This document shows, in pieces, positions 8,177 to 16,246 of a DNA stretch of 33,340 bases (position 1 is the first letter of the stretch; every line of letters starts with the position of its first letter). The DNA comes from JBOFLG01 sp051657745 (GTDB taxonomy: Bacteria; Actinomycetota; Actinomycetes; Actinomycetales; Dermatophilaceae): contig JBOFLG010000130.1 of the NCBI GenBank assembly GCA_051657745.1, forward strand, positions 1 through 33,340. Reading direction: 5' to 3'. Made by a program: the position numbers and the translations under genes. Under the pieces are notes generated by a model, which was not told where the DNA came from, searched no databases, and saw nothing but the letters and a program-made list of their open reading frames with translations.

Positions 8177-8593
8177 TCATCCGCCGCTCCGACCGGGCAA
8201 CGTGCGTGGAGTGACGATGAAACCGGCTCGTCGCCAGGCCTCGGTCGCGTCAGCTACCCGGTCGGTCGGCACCAGGATCCACTCGGTGTCGTACGTCGAG
8301 AACCCGAGCACGGAGATCCCCACATCGGCGAGCGGGGTGAGGACCTCGACGAAGACGCCGACTGCGCCGAACGCCAGTGGCCCGGCGACCTCCACCGCAC
8401 GGTACGGCCCCTCGACCTGGGCAGCACCGCGAACCGCGCCGGCCAGGCAGATCACGGAGGTCTCCTCGGCGGACCGAGACAGCGACGCGAACGGCCCTCG
8501 CTCCCAGTCGAATTCGGGCTGCACACCAGCCGGGAGTCGGACCACTGACAGGTCTTCCGGATGCAGCATCAGGTGCCGCGGCATCGTCGTCAT
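8177..8593 (-). CDS. ACT-domain protein (ACT_7/CASTOR-like) inside the arginine operon
   Basis: A 138-residue protein starting at ATG 8593, which overlaps the argC stop as ATGA. The N-terminal half begins HLMLHPEDLSVVRLPAG and includes SRSAEETSVICL. The C-terminal half, AVGVFVEVLTPLADVGISV then FSTYDTEWILVP, is characteristic of the ACT_7 family, small two-ACT amino-acid-binding proteins. The same fold family includes the ACT domains of the animal arginine sensor CASTOR1. It occupies the place where argJ lies in most actinobacterial arg operons. A role as an amino-acid-responsive regulator of the neighbouring enzymes is inference; no catalytic domain is present. Confidence 0.8.
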   Translation of the reverse strand: MTTMPRHLMLHPEDLSVVRLPAGVQPEFDWERGPFASLSRSAEETSVICLAGAVRGAAQVEGPYRAVEVAGPLAFGAVGVFVEVLTPLADVGISVLGFSTYDTEWILVPTDRVADATEAWRRAGFIVTPRTLPGRSGG

Positions 8594-9627
8594 GGGGCGA
8601 CTCCAGCGATCGGAAGGCCGAGCGTCTCGGGGAGTCCGAGTGCGAGGTTGAGACACTGAACGGCCGCGCCGGCGGTGCCCTTGGTGAGGTTGTCGAGAGC
8701 GGCAACCGTGATCACCCGCCCGGTGCGCTCGTCGAGCACCACCTGCAGGTGTACGGCATTGCTGCCGAGGACGCTCCCGGTACTCGGCCAACGCCCCTCG
8801 GGGAGGAGGTGCACGAACGGCTCGTCGTGGTAGGCCCGCTGCCATGCCGCACGCACCGTCTGCGCGGTGGCGCCGACGGCGGCGCGGGCGGTGCAGGTGG
8901 CGAGGATGCCGCGTGGCATCGGTGCGAGCGTGGGAGTGAACGACACCGTGACGGGCGTCCCTGCCGCGTCGCCGAGGTTCTGCTCGATCTCTGGGGTGTG
9001 CCGGTGCACGCCACCGACGCCGTACGGCGTCATCGCGCCCATGACCTCCGCGCCGAGCAGATGTGGTGCGGCTGCCTTACCCGCGCCGGAGGTCCCCGAC
9101 GCGGCCACGATGACGACGTCATCCGGCCGAATGACGCCGTCCGCGAGCCCGGGCGCAAGGGCCAGCGAGACGGCGGTGGGGTAACAGCCCGGAACCGCGA
9201 ACCGCCGCGCACCGACCAGGACCTCGCGCTGGCTGCCGGATGAGGTGCGCAACTCGGGAAGTCCATAGGGCCACGAGCCCGCATGCCGGGTGTCGTAGAA
9301 GGCACACCAGGAGGCAGCGTCGCGCAGACGGAAATCCGCGCCGCAGTCAACGATGACCGTACTGTCGCCGAGGGCCTCGGCGAGGCGAGCAGAGTGCCCG
9401 TGCGGCAGCGCGAGCACGACGGCGTCGTGGCCAGCAAGCACCCCGGGGGTCGTCTCTTCGACCACCCGATCACCCAGCGGGGTCAGATGCGGGTGGACCA
9501 CGCCGACCGGCTGCCCAGCGTGTGCAGACCCGGTGAGCGCCCCAATCTCAACGTCGGGATGGCCCAGTAGGAGGCGAAGCACCTCGCCACCCGCGTACCC
9601 ACTCGCACCCGCCACTGCGACCCGCAT
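8590..9627 (-). CDS. argC: N-acetyl-gamma-glutamyl-phosphate reductase
   Basis: The NADPH-dependent third step of arginine synthesis. The 345-residue protein has the nucleotide-binding start VAVAGASGYAGGEVLRLL and the catalytic cysteine C148 in VPGCYPTAV, followed by ASGTSGAGK. It is the first gene of the arg operon. The ATG at 9627 has no Shine-Dalgarno sequence but lies 8 nt from a TATAGT hexamer on the same strand, suggesting a leaderless or near-leaderless transcript. ArgR-type operator sequence overlaps that promoter. Confidence 0.95.
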   Translation of the reverse strand: MRVAVAGASGYAGGEVLRLLLGHPDVEIGALTGSAHAGQPVGVVHPHLTPLGDRVVEETTPGVLAGHDAVVLALPHGHSARLAEALGDSTVIVDCGADFRLRDAASWCAFYDTRHAGSWPYGLPELRTSSGSQREVLVGARRFAVPGCYPTAVSLALAPGLADGVIRPDDVVIVAASGTSGAGKAAAPHLLGAEVMGAMTPYGVGGVHRHTPEIEQNLGDAAGTPVTVSFTPTLAPMPRGILATCTARAAVGATAQTVRAAWQRAYHDEPFVHLLPEGRWPSTGSVLGSNAVHLQVVLDERTGRVITVAALDNLTKGTAGAAVQCLNLALGLPETLGLPIAGVAP

Positions 9628-9629
9628 GC

Positions 9630-9663
9630 TGCATGACTATACATCATGCTCGAACTTCATGCA
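9630..9663. promoter_or_regulatory. Candidate ArgR operator (two ARG-box-like sites) over the argC promoter
   Basis: The site TGCATGACTATACA (9630-9643) matches the E. coli ARG-box core TGAAT-N4-ATTCA closely (TGCAT-GACT-ATACA). A weaker second copy, TCGAACTTCATGCA (9650-9663), lies 20 bp away centre to centre, close to the 21-bp spacing of tandem ARG boxes in E. coli. The first box overlaps TATAGT (9641-9636 on the minus strand), the putative argC -10 element, so bound ArgR would block RNA polymerase. argR itself is in the operon, making autoregulation likely. Confidence 0.6.
9636..9641 (-). promoter_or_regulatory. Putative -10 element of the arg operon
   Basis: TATAGT on the minus strand, with 8 nt (9635-9628) between it and the argC ATG. 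No good -35 and no ribosome-binding site are visible. It overlaps the candidate ArgR box. Confidence 0.5.
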
Positions 9664-9784
9664 GACGTTCGGGGGCGACTCCGGCCGCACACCACCGACA
9701 GCGGCGGCTCACGCACTTCCTGACGAGTCAGCAGCACTTCTCAGGAAGCAGCACCGTTCGTGCGCACCACCACGCACTGGTGAC

Positions 9785-12337
9785 TCACGCGCGTCGTCGA
9801 GCCCCCACCGCGGATCCAGCGGACGCCGCAGCTGCATCCCGCACCGCACTCACCTCGGCGGTGGTCAGGGTGCGGCCCCGCGCCCGGACCGTCAGCCGGT
9901 AGGCCAACGACTTACGACCCTCCCCGACCTGATCGCCACGGTAGACATCGAAGAGATGCACGGCCTCGAGCAGGTCCCCCGCACCGCCGCGCACGGCGCG
10001 TTCGACGTCATCCGCCGATACGGACTCGTCCACGACCAGCGCAAGGTCACTCTGCGCCATCGGGTGGGTGATGAGGGTGCGGGCCCGCACCGTGAGCCCA
10101 GCAGCCCCGATCAGCACGTCCAGGTCGAGCTCACCGCCGACGGTGCGCTCCGGCAGTCCGAGCGCGGACACCACCGTCGGATGCAGTTCCCCGACGTGGC
10201 CGAGCACCGTGCCATCGGCCAACCCGACCCGGGCGCATCGTCCAGGGTGGTACGGCGGCACGGCATCAGCGGTCACCAGCACCTCGACCGCACATGCCTC
10301 GGCAACTGCCCGGACCAGATCAACGACGTCGTGCACGTCAACCGGCCGACCAACGCCCCACCAGCCGCCCCGGTCGCGATCGCCGGCCGCGAGCACGGCG
10401 ACGTGGCGGGGCTGGCGTGGCACCGCGCCGAGGATCGCCGCCAACGTCGTCTCGGACGGGCGGATGCCGACCTCAACCGTGGGCGCGGGGCGCTGCGCTC
10501 CGTCCAGATCGACGACGAGACCGAGCTCGAACAGGGCGACATCCCGGATGCCGCGCGCGGTGTTGCGGCGCAGCGCATCGACCATCGTCGCGAGCAGGCG
10601 GGTGCGCATCCACGGCTGCTCCTCGGAGAGCGGGTTGGCGACCCGCACCGAACGCGCAGTCTCGGCGACGGCATCGAGGCCCAGCGCGGTGAAGCGGTCG
10701 GCACCGACGAACGGCGCGCTCCACACCTCCGAGAGCCCCTGCCCGGCGAGCACGTCGGCAACCGTTCGCCGCACCCGCTGGCCGGTCGTGAGGCCGGAAC
10801 CACCGGGCGGGGTCGGGAGCAGCGACGGAATACGGTCGTACCCGGCGATGCGCGCGACCTCCTCCACCAAGGTCTCGGCCGTGGTCAGGTCGGGCCGCCA
10901 GCTGGGCGGCACTGCGGTGAGGGTGTCGCCGTCACGCGAGACCGCGCAACCGACCGCCTCCAGCACCTCGACGACCTCGGTATCGCCGTAGTCGACACCG
11001 ATGATCCGACTCGGGAACCCGACGTCCATCGATACCGCGACCGGCTGGGCCGGGGCACCGATATCGGTGACGTCAGGATCGGCGACTCCCCCGCCGAACT
11101 CGACCAGCAGGTCGGCGGCGAACTGCGCCGCCGCGGCCGGGAGCGCCGGGTCGACCCCTCGCTCGAAACGCTTCGACGCCTCCGACGGCAGCCGGTGCCG
11201 CCGCGCCGTCCGCGCCACGGTTACCGGGTCGAAGTGCGCTGCCTCGAGAAGCACGTCACGGGTCGACGCCCCCACTTCGGTGTCAGCCCCGCCCATCACA
11301 CCGGCCAGGGCGATCGGCCGCTCGCCGTCGCGGTCGGTGATCAGCAGGTCGCCGGGATCGAGCCCGCGGTCGACGTCGTCGAGCGTGGTGAGCCGCTCGC
11401 CGGCTCGCGCCCGGCGCACCACGATCGACCCGTCCAGTTCGTCGAGGTCGAATGCGTGCAGTGGCTGACCGAGCCCGAGCATCACGTAGTTGGTGACGTC
11501 AACCGGTAGCGAAATCGGCCGCATCCCCGCCTCGGTGAGGCGCGTGGTCATCCACTGAGGCGACGGAGCGGAGACGTCGACGCCGCGGACCACCCGTGCG
11601 ACGTAGCGGTCGCACCCGTGCTGCCCACGCACCGGAGCGTCGTCAGCGAGCCGCACGGGGTGCCCGTCGTCGGTGGGCTCGGGCGCCGCGACGGCCAGGT
11701 CCAGTGCGGGGTCGGTGAACCGGGAGCCCGTCGCGTGCGAGTACTCGCGGGCGACGCCGCGGATGGAGAAGCAGTAACCGCGGTCCGGGGTGACGTTGAC
11801 CTCGACAGTCTCGCGGTCGAGCCCGAGAAGTGGGATCGCGTCGGTGCCCGGCACGAGCGCGGCAAGGGCCTCCTCGTCGCCGGCGAAGCGCCGGGTCAGC
11901 ACGAGGATGCCGTCATGGTTGTCGCCGAGGCCGAGCTCGCGCTCGGAGCAGATCATCCCGGCCGAGAGGTGGCCGTAGGTCTTCCGTGCGGTCACGGTGA
12001 GCCGCCCCTGGGACGTGGTGACCGAGCCACCGGGCAGGATGACGGGCACGAGATCACCAGGTGCGAAGTTGTGCGCACCGCAGACGATTCCCTGGGGCTC
12101 ACCCGTTCCCCCCGGGTCGCCAACATCGACGGTGCACCAGTTGATCGTCTTGCCGTTTTTCTGCGGCTCGGACTGCATCGTGAGCACCCGGCCGACGACA
12201 AGCGGGCCGGTCACGCCGCCGGTATGCAGCCCCTCCTCCTCGAGCCCGACCCGCACGAGGCTGGCGGCGATCCGCTCCCCGGTGGCGTTCTCGGGCACCT
12301 CGACGAACTCCCGCAGCCAGTCGATGGGCACCCGCAT
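9785..12337 (-). CDS. pheT: Phenylalanyl-tRNA synthetase beta subunit
   Basis: The 850-residue beta subunit of the heterotetrameric synthetase that charges tRNA-Phe. Visible parts in order: N-terminal MRVPIDWLREFV; an EMAP/OB-type tRNA-binding domain (about 40-155, with CGAHNFAPGD and GMICSERELGLG); the B3/B4 editing region containing LPVDVTNYVMLGLGQPLHAFD; the B5 domain; and the C-terminal FDX-ACB anticodon-binding domain ending near LFDVYRGDQVGEGRKSLAYRL. Its ATG shares one base with the pheS stop (TGATG), so the two are coupled. The gap to argC (9628-9784) holds the arg operon promoter. Confidence 0.97.
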   Translation of the reverse strand: MRVPIDWLREFVEVPENATGERIAASLVRVGLEEEGLHTGGVTGPLVVGRVLTMQSEPQKNGKTINWCTVDVGDPGGTGEPQGIVCGAHNFAPGDLVPVILPGGSVTTSQGRLTVTARKTYGHLSAGMICSERELGLGDNHDGILVLTRRFAGDEEALAALVPGTDAIPLLGLDRETVEVNVTPDRGYCFSIRGVAREYSHATGSRFTDPALDLAVAAPEPTDDGHPVRLADDAPVRGQHGCDRYVARVVRGVDVSAPSPQWMTTRLTEAGMRPISLPVDVTNYVMLGLGQPLHAFDLDELDGSIVVRRARAGERLTTLDDVDRGLDPGDLLITDRDGERPIALAGVMGGADTEVGASTRDVLLEAAHFDPVTVARTARRHRLPSEASKRFERGVDPALPAAAAQFAADLLVEFGGGVADPDVTDIGAPAQPVAVSMDVGFPSRIIGVDYGDTEVVEVLEAVGCAVSRDGDTLTAVPPSWRPDLTTAETLVEEVARIAGYDRIPSLLPTPPGGSGLTTGQRVRRTVADVLAGQGLSEVWSAPFVGADRFTALGLDAVAETARSVRVANPLSEEQPWMRTRLLATMVDALRRNTARGIRDVALFELGLVVDLDGAQRPAPTVEVGIRPSETTLAAILGAVPRQPRHVAVLAAGDRDRGGWWGVGRPVDVHDVVDLVRAVAEACAVEVLVTADAVPPYHPGRCARVGLADGTVLGHVGELHPTVVSALGLPERTVGGELDLDVLIGAAGLTVRARTLITHPMAQSDLALVVDESVSADDVERAVRGGAGDLLEAVHLFDVYRGDQVGEGRKSLAYRLTVRARGRTLTTAEVSAVRDAAAASAGSAVGARRRA

Positions 12338-13431
12338 CAGATCTCCATCCCGAACTGTGCACCGAAGCGCACATCACCCTCGAGCATGTCGCGCATGTCG
12401 CTGACTCCGGTACGGAACATCAGCGCCCGGTCGACACCCATACCGAACGCGAACCCGGTGTAGCGCTCCGGGTCGACCCCGCACGCGGTCAGCACGTTGC
12501 GGTTGACCATGCCGCACCCGCCCCACTCGATCCAGCCGGTGCCCTTGCAGGTACCGCAGTCGGGGTCCGTGCCGCGGCAGACGAAGCAGCGCAGGTCCAT
12601 CTCGGCGCTCGGCTCGGTGAACGGGAAATACGACGGGCGTAACCGGGTCGTGATGCCCTCGCCGAACAACTCAACGGCGAGCCGGTCCAGCGTGCCCTTG
12701 AGGTGCGCCATGGTGATGCCCTCATCGACGGCCAGCCCCTCGACCTGGTGAAACGCCGGCATGTGGGTCGCGTCGAGCTCATCGGTGCGAAACACCCGGC
12801 CGATCGCCGCGACGTAGACCGGCACACCACGCTCGAGGAGCGTCCGCGCCTGCACCGGCGAGGTGTGGGTGCGCAGCACGAGCCCGCCGTCGGGCGGGTC
12901 GACATAGAACGTGTCCTGCATCTGACGGGCCGGATGGTCACTGTCGAAGTTCAAGGCGTCGAAGTTGAACCATTCCGCCTCGACCTCCGGCCCCTCGGCA
13001 ATCTCCCAGCCCAGACCGATGAAGAGGTCGGCGATCCGCTCGCTCATCAGCTCGGTCGGATGCCGCCGGCCGAGCGGGCGCCGCCCGGTGGGCAGGGTGA
13101 CGTCGACCGCCTCCTCGATCAGGATGCGCGCGTCGCGCGCGGCCTCGAGCTCGGCGTGGCGCGCGGCGAAGGCCCGCCCGACGCGGCCGCGGGCCTCGCC
13201 GACACGCTTCCCGGCATCCGCCTTCGCACTCGGCGGAAGGGCGCCGATCTCGCGGTTCGCCCCGGCCAGCGGGCTGCGGTCACCCAGGTGAGCGAGCCGC
13301 GCCCGCTTGAGCGAGTCGAGGTCGGTTGCCGCAGACGCGGACGTCAGCGCGGACGCGACGGCAGCCTCGACAGCATGCGGGTCAAGGGCCGCGACCTCGA
13401 CCGGGTCGTAGTTGGTGTTGGGTGCTGACAT
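12337..13431 (-). CDS. pheS: Phenylalanyl-tRNA synthetase alpha subunit
   Basis: The catalytic alpha subunit, 364 residues from ATG 13431 (an in-frame GTG at 13443 would add four). The N-terminal coiled coil is followed by the class II synthetase core: HPTELMSERIADLF, QMQDTFYV, LRTHTSPVQARTL, the motif-2 region FRTDELDATHMPAFHQVEGL and motif 3 GFAFGMGVDRALM. The insertion CFVCRGTDPDCGTCKGTGW has three cysteines plus a fourth at the start of the segment, resembling the Cys-rich loop seen in some actinobacterial and other PheS proteins. It is followed without a gap by pheT. Confidence 0.96.
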   Translation of the reverse strand: MSAPNTNYDPVEVAALDPHAVEAAVASALTSASAATDLDSLKRARLAHLGDRSPLAGANREIGALPPSAKADAGKRVGEARGRVGRAFAARHAELEAARDARILIEEAVDVTLPTGRRPLGRRHPTELMSERIADLFIGLGWEIAEGPEVEAEWFNFDALNFDSDHPARQMQDTFYVDPPDGGLVLRTHTSPVQARTLLERGVPVYVAAIGRVFRTDELDATHMPAFHQVEGLAVDEGITMAHLKGTLDRLAVELFGEGITTRLRPSYFPFTEPSAEMDLRCFVCRGTDPDCGTCKGTGWIEWGGCGMVNRNVLTACGVDPERYTGFAFGMGVDRALMFRTGVSDMRDMLEGDVRFGAQFGMEI

Positions 13432-13443
13432 CGTCACGTCCAC

Positions 13444-13667
13444 TTCAGGTCGGCACGGGCGCGCCCGAGTCTAGAAGGGACGCGGCAGGCTGGACGTGGT
13501 CGCCCCCGGGTCCCCGGTGTGCGCCGGTCACGTGGGCCAGCAGATTCCGCAACCCGGGTCCGAGGGTCCGGCACATCGGCGCGCCGGTATGGCGCGAGCG
13601 ACACCGTTCCCATGCCGCACACTCTCGCAGCCCCCTCCCCCCAGCACGCGGAACCGCGGCAGGGTGG
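13444..13667 (-). other. pheS upstream region
   Basis: About 220 bp between the kinase gene and pheS. On the minus strand TAGACT (13473-13468) is a possible -10 element, the same hexamer found before hisD, hisC and map, here giving a leader of roughly 30 nt. I looked for a T-box (specifier, AGGGTGGNACC core) and for a Phe-rich leader peptide and saw neither. A 62-codon frame here looks non-natural. Confidence 0.3.
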
Positions 13668-14756
13668 TCAGCCGCGCGGATACGGAAAGGTGGCCCGCAT
13701 CAACGCGCCGCCTTCAGGGGCATCCTCGACCCGAACCGTGCCACCGTGTGCCTCGACCAGTCCGCGCACGAGATACAGACCGAGCCCAGTTCCGTACTTC
13801 GCACCGGCCTGCCAGAACCGCGAGAACACCAGTTCACGATGCTCGGGCGCGATGCCGTCGCCGTCGTCGCTGATCACCAGATCGACCGCGTCGAGGTCGC
13901 CGTGACGAGCCGGAGCCGCCGCGATGCGCACCACTCCGCGCCCGTGCCGCAACGCGTTGTCGACCAGGTTGGTGAGCACCTGCTCGAAGCGGTCCGGGTC
14001 GGCCCAGACCGGCTCCAAACCGTCGGCGATCTCGACGACAAAACGCTCCCGGTCAGTGCCCGCCGCGACCCGGCGCTCGACCTGGGCCTCGAGCCGAGGA
14101 CGCACATCGACCGGCTGCGGGTGCACCGTGAGGCGACCGGTACCGATCCGTGAGGTGTCGAGGAGCTCACTGATCAACCGAGTGACCCGGTCGGCATCCG
14201 CCTCGATGGTCTCGAGCATCAGCCGCTTCTGGTCGTCGGTGAACCGGCCCCAGTTCCGCAGCAAGGTCGTGGAGAACCCCTTGACTCCGGTCAGCGGCGA
14301 CCGCAACTCGTGGGCGACCGAGGTGAGCAGCGCGGCGCTGGCCTCCTCGGCGCGGCGGCGCCCCTCGGCATCCCGGAGGCAGAGCACCACCGCGTGGACC
14401 GGGCCGGTGCCGGAGCGCACGTACTTGGCGGTGACGAGGACCTCCCGACTCGACGGCAGCATCAGCAGTCGCTCCCGGTGGCCGGTGCGAGTACGCAGCC
14501 CGTTCCACGGGTCGCTCGCGGCCCACCATGACTCGCCGTCGAGGTCCTGGAACGGCATCGCCTCGACAAGGTCACGCCCCATCACCTCGTCGCTCCGCAA
14601 GCCGGTGATGCGTTCGGCACGGCTGTTCATGAACCGCACGACGCGATCATCACCGACCGCGGCCACAAGACCATCGGGAATGAACTCCAAGCCGTACGCC
14701 GCGAGGTCGTCGGGGACCCGGAACGGCTCGACCATGCCGCGCAGGCTATCGCGCAC
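13668..14756 (-). CDS. Soluble PAS-domain sensor histidine kinase
   Basis: A 362-residue kinase. An N-terminal PAS domain (about 20-130, with LEFIPDGLVAAVGDD) is followed by the HisKA dimerisation helix with phospho-acceptor H149 in SVAHELRSPLTGVKGF, and a HATPase domain with N box NLVDNALRHG, G1 box DDGDGIAPEH, FSRFWQ and G2 box GTGLGLYLVRGLVEAHGG. No membrane segment or signal peptide is present, so it should sense a cytoplasmic cue. No response regulator gene lies nearby. The start may be GTG 14756, with GAGGA about seven bases upstream inside the methyltransferase gene, or ATG 14735. Confidence 0.88.
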   Translation of the reverse strand: MRDSLRGMVEPFRVPDDLAAYGLEFIPDGLVAAVGDDRVVRFMNSRAERITGLRSDEVMGRDLVEAMPFQDLDGESWWAASDPWNGLRTRTGHRERLLMLPSSREVLVTAKYVRSGTGPVHAVVLCLRDAEGRRRAEEASAALLTSVAHELRSPLTGVKGFSTTLLRNWGRFTDDQKRLMLETIEADADRVTRLISELLDTSRIGTGRLTVHPQPVDVRPRLEAQVERRVAAGTDRERFVVEIADGLEPVWADPDRFEQVLTNLVDNALRHGRGVVRIAAAPARHGDLDAVDLVISDDGDGIAPEHRELVFSRFWQAGAKYGTGLGLYLVRGLVEAHGGTVRVEDAPEGGALMRATFPYPRG

Positions 14757-15555
14757 CGGGCGTCCTCACCTGCTGGTTCGCCGCCTCGTAGAGACAGGCC
14801 ATCGCGGCCATCGCGAGGTTGAGCGACTCAGCGTGGCCGTGAATCGGTACCCGAACCACATCGTCGCAGGCAGAGCGCACTTCAGCCGGGAGCCCGTGAG
14901 CCTCGTTGCCCATCACCCAGCAGTGCGCCGACGTCAGATCAGCGTGCGGGAGCGGCGTGTCGCCCGACCCGTCCGCAGCCCAGGTTCGGATGCCATACCT
15001 GGCCAACGCGGCCAGGGTGTCGGCGACGTCGAGCGCACTGACCACCGGCAAGTGGAACAGCGACCCGGCGGTCGAGCGCACCACCTTCGGCGCCCAGACA
15101 TCGACCGACCCGGCGCCGACCAGCACCGCGTCGGCGCCCATGGCATCGGCGGCGCGGATGACGGTCCCGGCGTTGCCCGGGTCACGCACCTGAACGAGCA
15201 GCACTAGTCGCCGAGGGCCATTGGCGAGCACCGTGTCGAGGGTGTCCCGCGGCTGCTCGACCACGGCAAGCACGCCTTGCGGGGTCGTAGCATCGGCCAG
15301 CGCCGCGAGTACCTCGTCCGTGACCTCATGCACGGACAACCCGGCTGCGCGGGCCGGCTCGATCACGTCATCCGCATAGCGTTGCGCCGCATCTGCCGTC
15401 ACGAACAGGTCGCGCACGCGGCCCGGAACCCACCGCACAGCCTCCCGCACGCCCTGCGGACCTTCGACCACGAAACGGCCGGTGCGTTGACGCACCGGCC
15501 GCCTCAGCAGCGCGCGGACCAACCGCACCCGATCAGACCGGGGGTTGGTCAGCAT
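14746..15555 (-). CDS. SpoU/TrmH-family 2'-O-methyltransferase acting on RNA (TsnR-like)
   Basis: A 269-residue SPOUT-class methyltransferase. The N-terminal substrate-binding domain contains RFVVEGPQGVREAV. The C-terminal knot shows the three family motifs: VQVRDPGNAGTVIRAADAMG, WVMGNEAHGLP and RVPIHGHAESLNLAMAAMACLYE. It probably methylates a ribose in 23S rRNA; the exact nucleotide cannot be told. In actinobacteria this gene commonly sits between rplT and pheS. ATG 15555 is chosen because it follows the rplT stop by a few bases and the protein then begins in typical fashion (MLTNPRSDRV). Confidence 0.92.
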   Translation of the reverse strand: MLTNPRSDRVRLVRALLRRPVRQRTGRFVVEGPQGVREAVRWVPGRVRDLFVTADAAQRYADDVIEPARAAGLSVHEVTDEVLAALADATTPQGVLAVVEQPRDTLDTVLANGPRRLVLLVQVRDPGNAGTVIRAADAMGADAVLVGAGSVDVWAPKVVRSTAGSLFHLPVVSALDVADTLAALARYGIRTWAADGSGDTPLPHADLTSAHCWVMGNEAHGLPAEVRSACDDVVRVPIHGHAESLNLAMAAMACLYEAANQQVRTPGAR

Positions 15556-15569
15556 CGTCGGGTTGGAAG

Positions 15570-15947
15570 TCAGGCGGAGGCCGCCACCGGCGCGGCCTGG
15601 TTGGCCTTGGCGATCTCGACGAGGGCAGCGAACGCCGCCTCGTCGTTGACCGCGAGCTCGGCGAGCATGCGGCGGTCGACCTCGACCTCGGCAGTCTTCA
15701 AACCTTGGATGAAGCGGTTGTACGTCATGCCGTTGGCTCGCGCCGCAGCATTGATCCGTTGGATCCACAGGCGACGGAAGTCACCTTTACGGGCCCGGCG
15801 GTCGCGGTAGGCGTAGCCGAGGCTGTGCTGGACCTGTTCTTTGGCCTTGCGGTAGAGGCGCGAGCGCTGCCCGCGGTAGCCACTCGCGCGCTCGAGGACG
15901 ACCCGGCGCTTCTTTTGGGCGTTGACCGCCCGCTTCACGCGTGCCAC
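15570..15947 (-). CDS. rplT: 50S ribosomal protein L20
   Basis: A 125-residue L20, starting MARVKRAVNAQKKRR and including SGYRGQRSRLYRKAKEQV and LWIQRINAAARANGM, all typical. The basic N-terminal tail binds 23S rRNA early in large-subunit assembly. It follows rpmI after 43 bp, which include a ribosome-binding site (AAGGAG, reverse complement CTCCTT near 15955-15960). Confidence 0.98.
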   Translation of the reverse strand: MARVKRAVNAQKKRRVVLERASGYRGQRSRLYRKAKEQVQHSLGYAYRDRRARKGDFRRLWIQRINAAARANGMTYNRFIQGLKTAEVEVDRRMLAELAVNDEAAFAALVEIAKANQAAPVAASA

Positions 15948-15990
15948 GTGAGTTCTCCTTGCTTGTTCTGGGTGCTAGGGGTCGCTCAGC

Positions 15991-16185
15991 TCACTTGCCG
16001 AGGAGCTTCTTAATTTTGGGGGCGTCAGCGCCGGACACCAGGACGTCTTTGGAAAGCCGCCGCGCCTTCTGCGGGCTCTTCTCGTGGAACTTGTGCACGT
16101 GACCGGCCTGCTCGCGCATGAGCTTGCCTGAGCCAGTCACTCGGAAGCGCTTCTTCGCCCCGCTGTGCGTCTTGTTCTTCGGCAT
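15991..16185 (-). CDS. rpmI: 50S ribosomal protein L35
   Basis: A 64-residue L35: MPKNKTHSGAKKRFRVTGSG, then the basic segment HVHKFHEKSPQKARRLSKD and the C-terminal IKKLLGK. It lies between infC and rplT as in most bacteria. AAGGAG sits a suitable distance upstream of the ATG at 16185. Confidence 0.98.
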   Translation of the reverse strand: MPKNKTHSGAKKRFRVTGSGKLMREQAGHVHKFHEKSPQKARRLSKDVLVSGADAPKIKKLLGK

Positions 16186-16246
16186 GGTTGCCGGTCTCCT
16201 TGCAGTTCTCGTCGGGCAAATGGTCAGGGGTTGGTCGTGGGCCGAC

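Noticed and set aside
9353..11509. Very long open frame on the plus strand opposite argC and pheT
   Set aside because: It is antisense to pheT, which has clear domains; its Arg/Gly/Asp-rich sequence is the usual shadow of a high-GC gene.
13434..13667. T-box or leader peptide controlling pheS
   Set aside because: No T-box core or antiterminator pair was seen, and the only short frame has a single Phe-poor, Arg-rich sequence.
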